Positions 1 through 10,119 of a stretch of 64,000 nt of DNA are shown here, piece after piece. Source of the stretch: Chloranthus sessilifolius (Eukaryota > Streptophyta > Magnoliopsida > Chloranthales > Chloranthaceae); NCBI GenBank assembly GCA_021018995.1, contig CM037588.1, positions 36,949,000-37,012,999 of the forward strand, read 5' to 3'. Position 1 is the first letter of the stretch, and each line of letters starts with the position of its first letter. Made by a program: the position numbers and the translations under genes. Below the pieces are notes generated by a model, which was given only the letters and a program-made list of their open reading frames with translations, was not told the origin of the DNA and made no database searches.

Positions 1-871
1 CACAACCTTCATTTCATCATAGTTCCATCTACTTCTTGAATTTTCAGATTTGAAATGGCCAGTTTCTAATCTTCTCTTCAATTTTTTCAATGAAATGACT
101 TCTCATTCTCACTGTTTTATTTTGCTTTTCTATTTTTCATTTCTTTTCTTTTTTTTGTATGCTTTTTGTATTTTTCTACATTTTTCTTTTTATGGGTTGG
201 CATGCCACAATTACACATCACACTTGCCTTCACATGTATTTTCTTCTTCTTTTACCAAATTATCAAACCTTGCTCTTCTAACCTCACTTCTCCTCCTATT
301 CCTGATTTCTCAGATTGAGGGTGAACTGAAACAGGTCAAGTGGTTTTGGGGTTGAACTTTTCTAGTTTTTATCAAAGAAAAATTAGAATTTTCAAGGCTC
401 AAAAGGTGTGTATCAAGGGCAGTTCAAAGGTGGGATGTTTTAAGCTCAAATTGTCCAAGGGATGGCCTTACTTCATATCTTCAATGTAATGAGTGCTGTC
501 AAACTGTTTCAATTTGGATTTGCCTAAATTCTAGTGAGCAGAGGCAGATTCATTCAGTCCTTAGAGCAGAAGAGATTGCCAAAACACTCTTCAAAGAAAA
601 TTTTTCAGACCCAAATCTCACTAGGTATGGTGTTCCATAAGATTTCTGGGGCATATCCTCACAATCTCCTCTCTTCTTAAGTTCACTAAGCACTCATTTT
701 ATAAAAAGTACCTGATATTTGCTTCATGAAAGTGTTAGAGCTATAACATGTTTCAGTCTTAAAAAGTTTTAAATTTCCTCTACTTATAAAATATCAGGTG
801 TGAAATTATTTTATTTTTTCAATGTTAAAACCTTGCTGCACTACCATTAACTATCCATTGGCATACCTTGC

Positions 872-887
872 CACACCTCCAAACCTA
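872..887 (-). other. Internal polypurine-like tract of Ath-0
   Basis: On the sense strand it reads TAGGTTTGGAGGTGTG, one base away from the tract next to the LTRs of the other elements. It sits just below ORF3, in the same place as the internal tracts of Ath-1, Ath-3 and Ath-4. The flank (sense CAGTG, AGGA, CACTG) can form a small hairpin and is shared with Ath-3 and Ath-4. Confidence 0.5.
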
Positions 888-1189
888 TGAGGAGCAGTGT
901 CCTCACTGCTTGAAAGACAGAGGGCTGTGCAGCATGAGAAAAACATAAATAGAGAAGCAAGGAAAGCAAAACAAATAAACTGCAGCTAAGTAAAGAACAT
1001 CAATTCACAGAAAAAATAAGAACCAGTAGGAAGCAAAACACACTACTAATGAGAAACAAAATAGAAAGAACGTAGGAAGATCACAGTAAATAGGCTAAAG
1101 CAAAATTCCTTTATTAACACCAAAATATGTACAATCTAAAGGAAAGTGCTCTATAAGAGATTATGCAAAAATATCCTAACTGGACAACT

Positions 1190-1662
1190 CTAATCATTTG
1201 ACTCCTCTGCAACCTTTGGTGGATCTTTGAGTCATTTGCCCTTTTCTTCTCTCCTAGCAGTAGCAATGGACTAGGACCCTGTGAAGGAATGTTTTCTAAT
1301 CCTGTATGTGGTTTTCTTTGAAGGGGGTGGCTTAGGCTTGGATGGAGGCTCCTTGAATTTGATGTCAGGCTTGACTTTGCTCAGCTCCTTTGGTTGAGGA
1401 GCTGTTGCCAAGGGAGGTGCATTAGGGTTTAACTCTTTGGAAAGAGCCTCAGATAACCCCCTGTCAGTCTTTGCAGTTAAGTCCTTTTGCATGGCTGCAA
1501 TGGTCAGCCCATACTCATGAGCTTTGTCCTATGCTACTCTCAGCTGTGCCTGTAGGGCTTTTATGACATCCTCCTAGCCCTCAGCTCTAGTCTTCTCCTG
1601 GTTGTATTGCACCATAATTTCCTGCCAACCCTTCTTTATCTCTTTCTTCTCCAGCTTGTAAG
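1190..1662 (-). pseudogene. ORF3 C-terminal fragment of Ath-0
   Basis: This is the C-terminal end of the long post-pol ORF3. It matches Ath-3 ORF3 through a coiled-coil-like stretch (1500-1650), a segment reading ELNPNAPPLATAPQPKELSK, and a basic Pro/Lys-rich tail (PPSKPKPPPSKK). The equivalent Ath-3 stop lies at 32691, which places the stop here at 1190. Frameshifts and stops split it; only 1271-1492 is open. Function is unknown. The long ORF3 of Athila elements has been called env-like because of its position, but I see no envelope-like motif in this piece. Confidence 0.7.
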
Positions 1663-2734
1663 TGTTGCGAACTCCAGTGTGCTTGTTTTATTTGTTGGTG
1701 GTAAAAATAATTCAAAAATCAAGGAAAGAGTAAAACAGGGGATGGAATCAGCACAACTGAAAAATCCTAGACCTGCAAGATACAGGGTCCATTTGTAGCA
1801 AGTTTTGATAAGTAAGAGTTTTTCCCACAGGGAAAGGTGATCTACAGCTCCAAAGGAGCCATCTCTAGTAGTCCCTCCAGGTCTGACTACAGATCTGGCA
1901 GTCCTAAAAGAAGGGGAGTTTAAGGTCATTTATTCTAAGTATTCTAAGATAGCCTAATGAGTTAACTATAGAAAGGGTTGAGAAGATGGATGGATTGTGA
2001 AAAATAAATATAAAAGGGGTGAGAAGTAGGTTATTGAGTCTAGATCGGAGGAGTTTTGTAACTCAAATTCAGATCTGATGTTATGGAAATCCTGTCCAAT
2101 GGCTACATTATCACCAAAGAGGAGGAAGAATTCAACTCATCCTTGTGTCATGATCAGCAGATTGGATTCACCCTAAGGCTATAGCCTGTCCACTTAAATG
2201 GTCACAGACTATCCCAGAGCTTATCCTCCTCACGGAGCCCAAGACAAAACAAGTTAATTACTGCTACCACCATGGTCACAAGGCTACCAGCTTAGGCTCC
2301 CATGAGAATTTCAGATCTAGTGGGTCCTATGGTGGGGCTAAGGCTGTATAGGACCGTGATAGCCCAGACACATAGGTCACTTGGATCTGAGTGGATCCTT
2401 AGAATCAGTCCTCCATTGCTTTAAAACACAGCCAAAATAATGGCGGATCACAAGACAACAGCCTTGCACAGAACAACTCACAAATACACAAATCCCATAA
2501 GAGTACAAATCCTATTACAAAAACTCCATTAATCTAACCTCAATAGACATACAAAGGCATGGCCAGCAAGTGTTGAGCCATGGAGAGAAGAAAAAGAAGA
2601 AAAAGAAAACTACTTACAGTTACACGAAGAACAAGAACAAAAGAAAGAAAAATTACAAAATCTGAGATAGGAGTTCCTCTTCTAAATTCTACCTCCAAGT
2701 CTCCTTCTCGATCCCTAAACCTAAACCAGGCTTA

Positions 2735-2746
2735 GGTTTATATAGC
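2735..2746 (-). promoter_or_regulatory. TATA box of the Ath-1 LTR
   Basis: The sense strand reads GCTATATAAACC. It lies about 200 bases downstream, in the sense direction, of the CGCG word array and upstream of the conserved U5 block, as expected for the LTR promoter. Confidence 0.6.
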
Positions 2747-2941
2747 AGTGGTGTGGCGGCGCATTAGGGTTAGGAAACCCTAATTTTAACGATGCCACGT
2801 GGCCGAATAATGATCCTTGGATGCCTCGAGGCACGTGCATGGAGATTTGAGCATGGGAGTGCATGCCCTAATCCTTGGAAATCCCCAGAAAGTCCTCTGC
2901 AGAATGATGAAAGTTGGAGTTCAGAACTTTTCCAAGTTGCA

Positions 2942-3620
2942 GTCGATTCGCAGACTTGTCGCGTGGTAGCTCTAGTTTTTGCATGGTTGAGTTTAACATT
3001 AAAGCTTCAGACGTCGCGTAGTTTCAGCTTCTTGATGCTTTGAGCAGTCGCGAGGTAGACAGTTAAGCTCTCACTGGATTGGGCTTCGCGCAGTTGGATT
3101 GATACTTGTGAATTAGCGCAGGAACTGCGCGAGCATTCTATTTTACTTTGCGAGGCTAATTCAGGCTTTTGCGAGGCTGCTTTCTTTCTGAACAGCGCGA
3201 GAACTGTGTGAGAAGTTCACTTCTTAATGGAACTTCGCGAGGATCCTCGTGAGGCGTTGAAGCTTTTCTGAACTACGCGACGGGTTCTCTTAATATTTGC
3301 ATCCCACGGCTACTGCGCGACAGCTGCACGAGGGAGGATTCTGAAGCTCTCTCTCCTCAACTATTCTGAGCGAATCGCGCGAGGGTGAGAGGGGTCTTCT
3401 TGAACTGTGTGGTAGTTGCGCGACCTTTAACTTCTAAACTTCGCGAGAGTTGCGCGACTCAAGGCTTCTGAAGCTCTTCTGTCACTCTACTGCGCGAGAA
3501 CTTGTTTGTGAAGTCTTGGGACTTCACGAGGACTGCGCGAAGTGGATTATTTTGAATCCTTTGGAGCTTTGTCAGTTGCGCGAGGCTCTACTAGGGTCTG
3601 GATTCATGGTTCATTCTTCT
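2942..3620. repeat. CGCG word array in U3 of Ath-1
   Basis: About twenty dispersed copies of a short degenerate word built on a CGCG centre, for example TGCGCGAG, TTCGCGAG, ACGCGAC and TCGCGCGAG, appear in under 700 bases of otherwise CpG-poor DNA. Spacing is irregular (15-60 bases), so this is not a simple tandem repeat. Similar words recur in this element's spacer at about 6060-6150. Confidence 0.75.
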
Positions 3621-3786
3621 GAGGGACTTATGGTGCCAAAACAGGCTCCTTAGTAGGATTCATGGCCTTATTGCCTTGCTATTTTATTACCTACAAAAAA
3701 CACTTAACAAGCATTTATTAGATGGCTAAGGGTATAATCAAAGGCTAAGTTAAGGGGTGAAAGGTGGTACTTTTCATGTCTTAACA

Positions 3787-3801
3787 CACCCCCAAACCTA
3801 A
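3787..3801 (-). other. Polypurine tract of Ath-1
   Basis: The sense strand reads TTAGGTTTGGGGGTG and abuts the first base of the 3' LTR (TGTTAAG). Upstream the sense strand has GCTAGCAAAGA, the usual lead-in to this tract in plant Ty3/gypsy elements. Its job is to prime plus-strand DNA synthesis. Confidence 0.8.
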
Positions 3802-5591
3802 TCTTTGCTAGCCCTTAGCAAAGCTACACTAAATCAACTATAGAATTTAAATGCCAGTTTCTTAGGGAGCACGGATACATTTAGCATATGTACCAAGCCT
3901 TTTAAACCCCTAGGTGATCCCTAGTGGAGGAGTGAAGTCTCCAGAGGGTTTTCAGTGAAGACACCCACAAACTTCTCAATGAAGCGGTTAACAAAAGTGC
4001 CATTTATCAGATGAGCAGTCAAGGAACAGAGTTAGTTCACCTTTGAATCATTAAAAATATAAGAAATTCAAATAGATTGGCTACATAGAAATTTAAACAA
4101 TATAGGCTTCTCATGAAAGCACAACATTTCCAATCGGTTTACACCAAAGACACTACACATGTGTGTCAACATTGAGCTCATCACTGGATCAAAAATTAGG
4201 TTGTATATCATGCTTAATGTATTTAATATTAGACCCAAAACTCTCCAGGGCATACTCTCATAAAGAACTGTTGAGGGTTTCATTTTCTCTCAAGCTCAAG
4301 AGCAGTTACATCTCGCAAATGGGTCTGTAAGCATGAGCATAGGCATAGCTCTGAAGTTTTGACATCATTGATAGATCCTCACCATAGATTGAACAACTCT
4401 GTCTCCACATGACAACTCACTCACTTTGGATCATAAGGGCTTTAACTGGGCTGTAATGTGGCTTATGGAGTGGGGTTAAAAAGAATGGAAGGTTGAAAAG
4501 GGGTTCAAAATTGAGAAATAGTAGGTGAAGGAGGTGATTCATGACTTCACCTTCTTTGATTCAGCTCCTTTCATTTTCTTTGAGGTTTTCAGATTTGAAG
4601 TGATCAGTTTCTCTTCTTGATTTTGATTTTTTTTTAATGAAACTTCCCTCTTGACTACTCTCTTACTCCTCTTCATTATTATTTTTGTTTCTTTTTTATG
4701 CATTTTCCTTCTTTTTATTTTGTTTTTGCTTTTCTGAAATGCCACCATTTTCTCAGTTACCATCTGTCAGACTTTGAGGTACTTCTTCTTTCTTCACCTA
4801 ATGTTGACCATAGCAAGTCGATCTTCAACTCTTGTTCCTTTACCTTCTGAATTCTCAGAGTGAGGGTAAGGTTAAATCAGATACATAGGTTCAGGTCCAA
4901 GTACTCAGGTGTATTTTTGAAGAAATTTAGGATTTAAGGCTCAAAGGGGGTATGGACAAGGGAAATTGCTTAAGGTTGGTTTATTTAGGCTCAAACTATC
5001 CAAGAGAAGGCCTTGATCCTTTCCTAGGTCTCATGAGTGCTGTCAGTTGTTTCAACTTGGAGTTGCCTAACTTCTAGTGAGCACAGTGACTCAGCCAGTT
5101 CTTAGAGCTAAAGAAAATTGCCTTAGTCACTCCTCAAAGAAAAATTTTGTATAGTAGGCCCAAATCTCACTCGTTGTGGTCTTCCTTTGAATTCTTAAGT
5201 ATGTCCTTACCTTTTTTTTTTCTCTAGTGATTCACTAAGTGTTGATACAAGTGAGTGTCCTTGGTGATCTCATCATGGAGATGTGAAATTTTAAAAGTTT
5301 ATACTGTCTAAAGTCTGGAAAAATTTTACATTTCATTATTTTTCTGATTCTCCAGTGAACATGGTTCCATTTCCATATTACTCACATGATTATGCTGCAC
5401 TTAGGTTAACTATTCCATTGGCAGGATCTGCTTGCCACACCCCCAAACCTAAGAGGCGGTGTCCTCCTTTGGATCAAAGGTGTGGGTGCGTGATTTATTA
5501 AGGGCATAATAAAAGGAAATAGAAAGAAAACATCCAAGAGAGAAGGCATGCGAGTAACAAAAAAGAAAAATCATTAAGACTAAAAAGAAAA
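3802..5591 (-). other. Noncoding 3' module of Ath-1
   Basis: No supported gene. The module is conserved in order with Ath-0, Ath-3 and Ath-4. It has a block around 3880-4010 with 'ggtgatccctagtggaggagtgaagtct' split among copies, sense-strand purine runs (4539-4763), and a second polypurine-like tract at 5436-5452. Short open frames here differ between copies and look accidental. It corresponds to the long 3' untranslated part typical of Athila elements. Confidence 0.65.
5436..5452 (-). other. Internal polypurine-like tract of Ath-1
   Basis: The sense strand reads TTAGGTTTGGGGGTGTG, identical over its core to the LTR-adjacent tract, 1649 bases upstream of it. Matching second tracts occur in Ath-3 and Ath-4 at nearly the same spacing. 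Confidence 0.6.
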
Positions 5592-5867
5592 TTACAAAAG
5601 AAAGAAGAAAGGAGAGAGGATCAAGGATGAAATTTGAGAAGGTGGTGGAGGGGGTTGAGTGGAGGGGGCAAGGGATGGGGATGGTTCTATCTTTTGCTTT
5701 TTCTTCTGTGGCTGGAGCTTTTCCTCCTCCTCCTTAGCCAGGATCTGCTGGACCTCCTCGTATTCATCCCAGAGGGGTTGTACGGGGTCCGGCTCTTTAG
5801 GTGGGGGCGGTTCCAACCACATCGGGTAAAACTTGTGAGGCAGCGCATTAGGCTTGTCATCTGCCAT
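5592..5867 (-). CDS. Short post-pol ORF of Ath-1 (91 aa), DDKP/FYPMW type
   Basis: I do not recognise a named family. The first 45 residues contain MADDKP, then KFYPMWL, PPPKEPDP, LWDEYEEVQ and ILAKEE; a Lys/Gln-rich stretch and a Pro-rich tail follow. The copy in Ath-4 (51743-51991) keeps the N-terminal half nearly residue for residue, although the elements differ widely elsewhere. The ATG at 5867 is chosen because homology begins there and a TATA-like box lies 71-80 bases upstream. It occupies the place of ORF3 but shows no similarity to the long ORF3 of Ath-3 and Ath-5. No signal peptide or membrane segment is evident, except that the last residues (SLILSPFFFLL) are hydrophobic. Confidence 0.6.
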   Translation of the reverse strand: MADDKPNALPHKFYPMWLEPPPPKEPDPVQPLWDEYEEVQQILAKEEEEKLQPQKKKQKIEPSPSLAPSTQPPPPPSQISSLILSPFFFLL

Positions 5868-6379
5868 TGTTAGGACTAGGGAAGGACCGCTACGGTGAGA
5901 GGCGAAAGGATGAGATGAATATGAAAGGGGCTCCCTGTATATTTAAAGATGAGGATGGTGGAAGATGAAACGGCGGAATAACATCCAAGTCGCCGCAATT
6001 AATTTAGAGTGAGTTGGGAAGTGACAAGTCCCAGCAATCAGCGTGGGAAATGACAAATGCATTTGACTCGCACAGCTGGACAAGGGGGTCGCGAGATAGG
6101 AACGAAATCTCGCGATGATGAATGTTGTGGCTTGTAGTGCGCGAGAGTTTCCCAAATCTCAAATTGGAATGCGTGAGGCTTAGTACCAAACAGGGAGCGA
6201 TGCATGCAGTTCAGCATTCAATTCAAAACTCAGCAAATCGCAGAAGAAGAAGTAATCATACCGACCCCACCGAAACTCTATTAGACCCCACGGACTCAAA
6301 CCCCATTGAGACACTACAGTTTCCTAAAAACTATTGAAAAAACTAAAGCAGTATAGTACAACATGGTCACAACTGTGGG
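5868..6379 (-). promoter_or_regulatory. Pol-to-ORF spacer of Ath-1 with CGCG words and TATA-like box
   Basis: This region lies between the integrase stop and the short ORF and encodes nothing supportable. CpG words of the LTR type (GTCGCGAGA, CTCGCGATGA, GTGCGCGAGAG) cluster at about 6088-6145. Downstream in the sense direction lies TTTAAATATA (5938-5947), 71-80 bases before the ATG. The arrangement mirrors the LTR (words, then TATA). The Ath-4 spacer shows the same TTTAAATATA at an equivalent distance. Promoter activity is inferred. Confidence 0.5.
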
Positions 6380-7580
6380 TCATGTAGATGAAGGGGTCCC
6401 TTGAAAATGAATAGTGTTCATAGGATCGGCAAGTTTTTCGAGACAAGGCTTAAGCCTCTGACCATTCACTTTCAAGGTCCGCCCAGATTTGGGATCCTTG
6501 ACTTCTACAACACCAGATGGGGAAACATTTATAACAATATAGGGACCTTCCCATTGGGATTTTAGTTTGCTAGGAAAGAATTTTAGTCTGGAGTTAAATA
6601 ACCAAACCTTGCCACCAGGGATGAAGCTCTTTCTCAGTAAGCCCTTATCAAAGAAAGCTTTGGATCGTTCCTTGTAGATCTTGGCATTGGCGTAAGCATC
6701 CATCCTCAGCTCGTCCAATTCAGACAGCTGTAGGGACCTGGGATGACCAACATAAGTTAGGTTCATATTTAAGTTTTTAATGGCCCAATAGGCCTTGTGT
6801 TCTAATTCTACTGGGAGATGGAAAGCCTTGCCATAGACCAGTCTGAATGGGGACATTCCAATGGGAGTCTTATAGGCAGTCCGATAAGCCCACAGTGCAT
6901 CATTGAGCTTATCAGCCCAATCTCTCCTATCAGTCCTCACGGTTTTCTCAAGGATGTGCTTGATCTCCCTATTGGAAATTTCAACTTGCCCACTAGTCTA
7001 TGGGTGGTAGGGAGTATCAATCCTATGGGTCACAGAATATTTCTTGAGCAAGCTCTCGAAATTCCTATTGCAGAAATGGCTACCCCCATCACTGATAGTA
7101 GCTCTAGGGGTTCCAAATCTTGAAAAAATGTTTTGCTTTACAAATTTGAGGACCACCTGGTTATCATTGGTTCTTATGGCAATGGCTTCTACCCATTTGG
7201 AAACATAGTCCACTGCCACTAAGATGAAATGGTAACCATTAGAAGGAGGAAAAGGGCCCATGAAGTCTATACCCCATACATCAAACAATTCTTCAACAAG
7301 GATGGGCTGTAAAGGCATTAAATTTCTTTTGGACAGCCTGCCTAATTTTTGACATCTCTCACATGCCTTACAGTGTGTATATGCATCTTTGAATAAAGAA
7401 GGCCAATATAACCCACACTGCAGGACCTTGTCAGCTATTTTTCTTCCACTAAAGTAGCCTCCACAGGCATTCTCATGGCACATGGCCAGAATACTGGGGA
7501 CATCACTTTTGGGAACACATCTTCGGATGATTTGGTCTACACAGTACTTGTATAGGCAAGGTTCCTCCCAAAAAAAATAT
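6380..7580 (-). pseudogene. Integrase of Ath-1
   Basis: The sequence shows an N-terminal zinc-finger region (CHENACGG, then HCKACERC near 7350-7480). The catalytic core has WGIDFMGPF (first Asp), ISDGGSHF (second Asp) and VEISNREIK (Glu). The C-terminal part ends with a [20 protein letters not shown] block. A TAG at 6998-7000 replaces the Gln codon after PYHP, and another break lies near 7570. The same PYHP stop is present in Ath-2, while Ath-4 keeps Gln. Integrase inserts the cDNA into host chromatin. The C-terminal end ([12 protein letters not shown]) borders the spacer. Confidence 0.85.
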
Positions 7581-7585
7581 TTGAC

Positions 7586-8104
7586 CTATGAGAAAAATAG
7601 GTCTTTGTCCATTTTGGTCCAGTGGGCAGGAATCTTTCCTATAACAAGATAGTGCACAATGTGTGCAAACCAGGGGACCAAGGATTGGATGGCAAATAAT
7701 TGCTCATCCGGGAAGGCATCATTTGGAGGACCATCAAGATATTTCTCCAACACAATTTTGGACAAGTGGTCAGCCACCACATTCGCCACACCCTTTTTGT
7801 CCTTGATTTCGATGTCAAACTCCTGCAGCAGGAGTATCCATCTAATCAGCCTGGGCTTAGCATCTTTTTTGGATAGTAGGTACTTCAATGCTAAGTGGTC
7901 AGTGAAGATTATAGTTATAGATCCCAGCAGGTAGGATCTAAACTTGTCAACAGCATACACCACTGCCAGAAGCTCTTTCTCAGTTGTGATGTAATTCAGC
8001 TGAGCTTCAGCAAGTGACTTGCTGACATAGGCAATGACCACAGGCAGCTTATCCTTTCTTTGGCCCAAGACAGCATCTATTGCCAAATCTGATGCATCAC
8101 ACAT
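7586..8104 (-). pseudogene. RNase H domain of Ath-1
   Basis: This is the RNase H part of the polyprotein: it opens with MCDASD (first catalytic Asp), followed by [20 protein letters not shown] (catalytic Glu), then [10 protein letters not shown] (third Asp) and VVADHLSK (fourth Asp). The tail runs toward the integrase zinc finger. It degrades the RNA strand of the RNA-DNA hybrid. Open for 172 codons, separated from RT and IN by stops. Confidence 0.85.
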
Positions 8105-8134
8105 TAATTCAAATGGCAGGGTATAGTCTGGTGT

Positions 8135-9159
8135 CTAGAGTACAAGGGCAAAGGTAAGGCAGATTTTCAAAGTCTCAAAAGCCTTTAGACATTCAGCCGA
8201 GAAATCTAAAGGCACATCCTGGCAGAGCAGGTGGCACAATGGCTTAGCAATTTTGCTGAAGTCCTTAATAAACCTCCTGTAGAATCCTGCATGCCCAAGG
8301 AAAGATCTGATTTGTTTGACTATTTTTGGAGGGGGCAGATTGGCAATGAGGTCAACTTTGGCCTTGTCTACCTCAAGCCCTTCTTTAGAGACTACATGGC
8401 CTAACACAATGCCTTGTGTTACCATGAAGTGGCTCTTTTCCCAACTTAAGACCAGATTGGTCTCCTCACATCTTTGCAGAACTAGGCTGAGGTGTTGTAG
8501 ACATTGGCCAAAACTATCCCCATAGATAAAAAATCATCCATAAAAATCTCCAAAAACTTGTCAATCATATCAGAGAATATGGCATACATACAGCTCTAAA
8601 AAGTGGCTGGTGCATTACACAATCCAAAAGGCATCCTTCTGTAAGCAAAGGTGCCAAAAGGACAGGTGAAGGTGGTTTTCTCTTGGTCTTTAGGATGCAC
8701 AGGGATTTGGTTGTACCCTGAGTACCCATCAAGAAAATAGTAAAAAGCTTTTCCAGCCAATTTGTCCAAAATTTGATCCATGAAGGGGAGAGGGAAGTGG
8801 TCCTTTCTGGTCTTAGAGTTGAGCTTTCTATAATCAATGCAAACTCTCCAGCCAGTGGTCTCCTTCGCTGGTCTCAACTCTCCAGACTCGGTTTTAATAA
8901 CTGTTATGCCAGATTTCTTGGGCACCACTTGGATAAGTGCCACCCAGTTAGAATCAGAGATGGGGTAAATCACCGCTGCATCTAGCAATTTAATGATTTC
9001 CTTGAGGACCACTTCCTGCATGTGAGGATTTAACTTCCTCTGCATTTCTCTGGAGGGTAGTGATCCTTCCTCAAGATGAATCCTGTGTATGCAGATTGAT
9101 GCATCTATTCCTCCCAGATCTGCAATGGTCCAGCCAATTGCTTTTTTGTGCTTCTTCAA
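8135..9159 (-). pseudogene. Reverse transcriptase of Ath-1
   Basis: Characteristic Ty3/gypsy RT order: KKHKKAIGWTIADLGGID, RKLNPHMQEVVLKEI, GWRVCIDYRKLNSKT, DHFPLPFMDQILDKL, GYSGYNQIPV, FAYRRMPFGLCNAPATF, then the catalytic FMDD near 8540, followed by HVVSKEGLEVDKAK and IRSFLGHAGFYRRFI. A frameshift region separates 8426-8595 from the flanks. FMDD in place of YVDD is usual in Athila elements. A TAG at 9181-9183 separates it from the protease part. Confidence 0.85.
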
Positions 9160-9183
9160 AACTGTTAGTAATTCCTCTTCCTA

Positions 9184-10119
9184 CTCATTGGTAAGAGAGG
9201 AGGAGATAATCACTGGAAGCTTATCACCTTCAAGGAAGGTATGTTTTAATGTTTCTGGCAGCTTCTTGAGTTCTAGATCAGGGGCTTGAAGGGTGGATGG
9301 CAACATTGGTGCATTGGTGGTTGGAGGAAGAGGCCGCAATGTGGGTTTCCAAATGGAATGCCGCACTGAGCCCACAGAAGACTTCAATGTGGTCAGGTCT
9401 TTTGGTATCACAGCTGGGCTTTCTTCCTCCACCAAATCCCGGACTTTAACTAAATTCCTGACAATGTTGCTCCACTCCAGCAGAGTGGGCAATTCTTCAT
9501 CCACAATTTCATCTAATACATCCACTGCAAGGCTCTCCTCATTATCCTCGTGAGGGTACTTTGCACTGTTGTACACATTCAGCTCAACTTTCATATGTCT
9601 GAAAGTTACCTCCATAACTCCAGACCTACACTGAATGCATGCATTGGCAGTGGCCAAGAATGGCCTACCCAAGATAATAGGTATGGGGTTAGTACTTTTG
9701 TTGTAGCCCATGTCAAAAACTAGGAAGTCAGCAAGGTAGAAGAATTTATCTACCCCTACCAGGACATCCTCAATCATTCCCATGGGCCTCCTCTCAGATC
9801 TATTAGCCATCATTAGCACAATGGGGGTAGGTTTTAGCTCCCCCAAACCTAGCTGCAGATATACACTGTATGGCAGTAGGTTAACACTGGCTCCCAGGTC
9901 TAAAAGGGCCTTCCCAATTGTATGGTCTCCAATTATACAGGGAATAGTGGGGATTACTGGATCTTGCAACTTCTCAGGCATTGATATGTTAAATATAGAA
10001 ATCACTGTATCAGTTGCAAAGACTTTTTTGGACACATGGCCGCGACCGTTTCTCTTTTGGGTACAGAGATCTTTCAAGAACTTTGCATAGGCTGGGACTT
10101 GTTTAATTGCCTCAAGCAA
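9184..10119 (-). pseudogene. Aspartic protease and PR-RT linker of Ath-1
   Basis: The protease is recognised by LLDLGASVNLLPYSVY, with the catalytic Asp in a DLGAS context typical of Athila elements, followed by LGLGELKPT, MIEDVLVGVDKF and IILGRPFLATANACI. A long acidic linker containing DEELPTLLEW and PLPPTTNAPMLPS leads toward RT. The open frame runs from 10119 to a TAG at 9181-9183. That stop falls where Ath-2 has CAG (Gln) and where Ath-4 also has TAG. The enzyme would cleave the gag-pol polyprotein. Confidence 0.85.

Larger units (their letters stand above)
1..1662 (-). mobile_element. Ath-0: 3' end of an Athila-like element, truncated by Ath-1
   Basis: The stretch aligns along its length with the 3' part of Ath-3 (about 31490-33165): the same noncoding module, the same polypurine-like tract and the same C-terminal part of ORF3. 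Homology stops at base 1662 inside ORF3, exactly where the Ath-1 LTR begins with TGTT, so Ath-1 inserted here. The window edge removes the rest of the 3' module and the LTR. Bases 1-1189 hold no gene; their plus-strand T-rich runs are purine runs on the element's sense strand. The continuation of ORF3 beyond the insertion was not found in the window. Confidence 0.8.
1663..3786 (-). repeat. 3' LTR of Ath-1 (about 2.1 kb)
   Basis: Bounds are TGTTGCGAAC at the low end (U5 side) and CTTAACA at the high end (U3 start), giving TGTT...AACA inverted termini. The low boundary is fixed by interruption of Ath-0 ORF3, the high one by the polypurine tract. The U5 block around 1771-1850, with 'acagggtccattt' and 'gtagcaagttttgataagtaagag', is shared with the Ath-2, Ath-3 and Ath-4 LTRs. 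U3 carries the CGCG word array upstream of a TATA box. Overall similarity to the Ath-4 LTR is clear, so they are related families. Confidence 0.85.

Noticed and set aside
50..355. Plus-strand Phe/Leu-rich ORF, possible membrane peptide
   Set aside because: It lies in the T-rich noncoding 3' module of Ath-0; the homologous places in Ath-1, -3 and -4 do not keep it open.
2942..3620. CRISPR-like or satellite array
   Set aside because: Words are short, degenerate and irregularly spaced, with no constant unit length and no unique equal-length spacers.
9181..9183. Programmed stop readthrough between PR and RT
   Set aside because: The following bases (GAAGAG) do not match the known CARYYA readthrough context, and Ath-2 has CAG there; kept only as an alternative in the findings.
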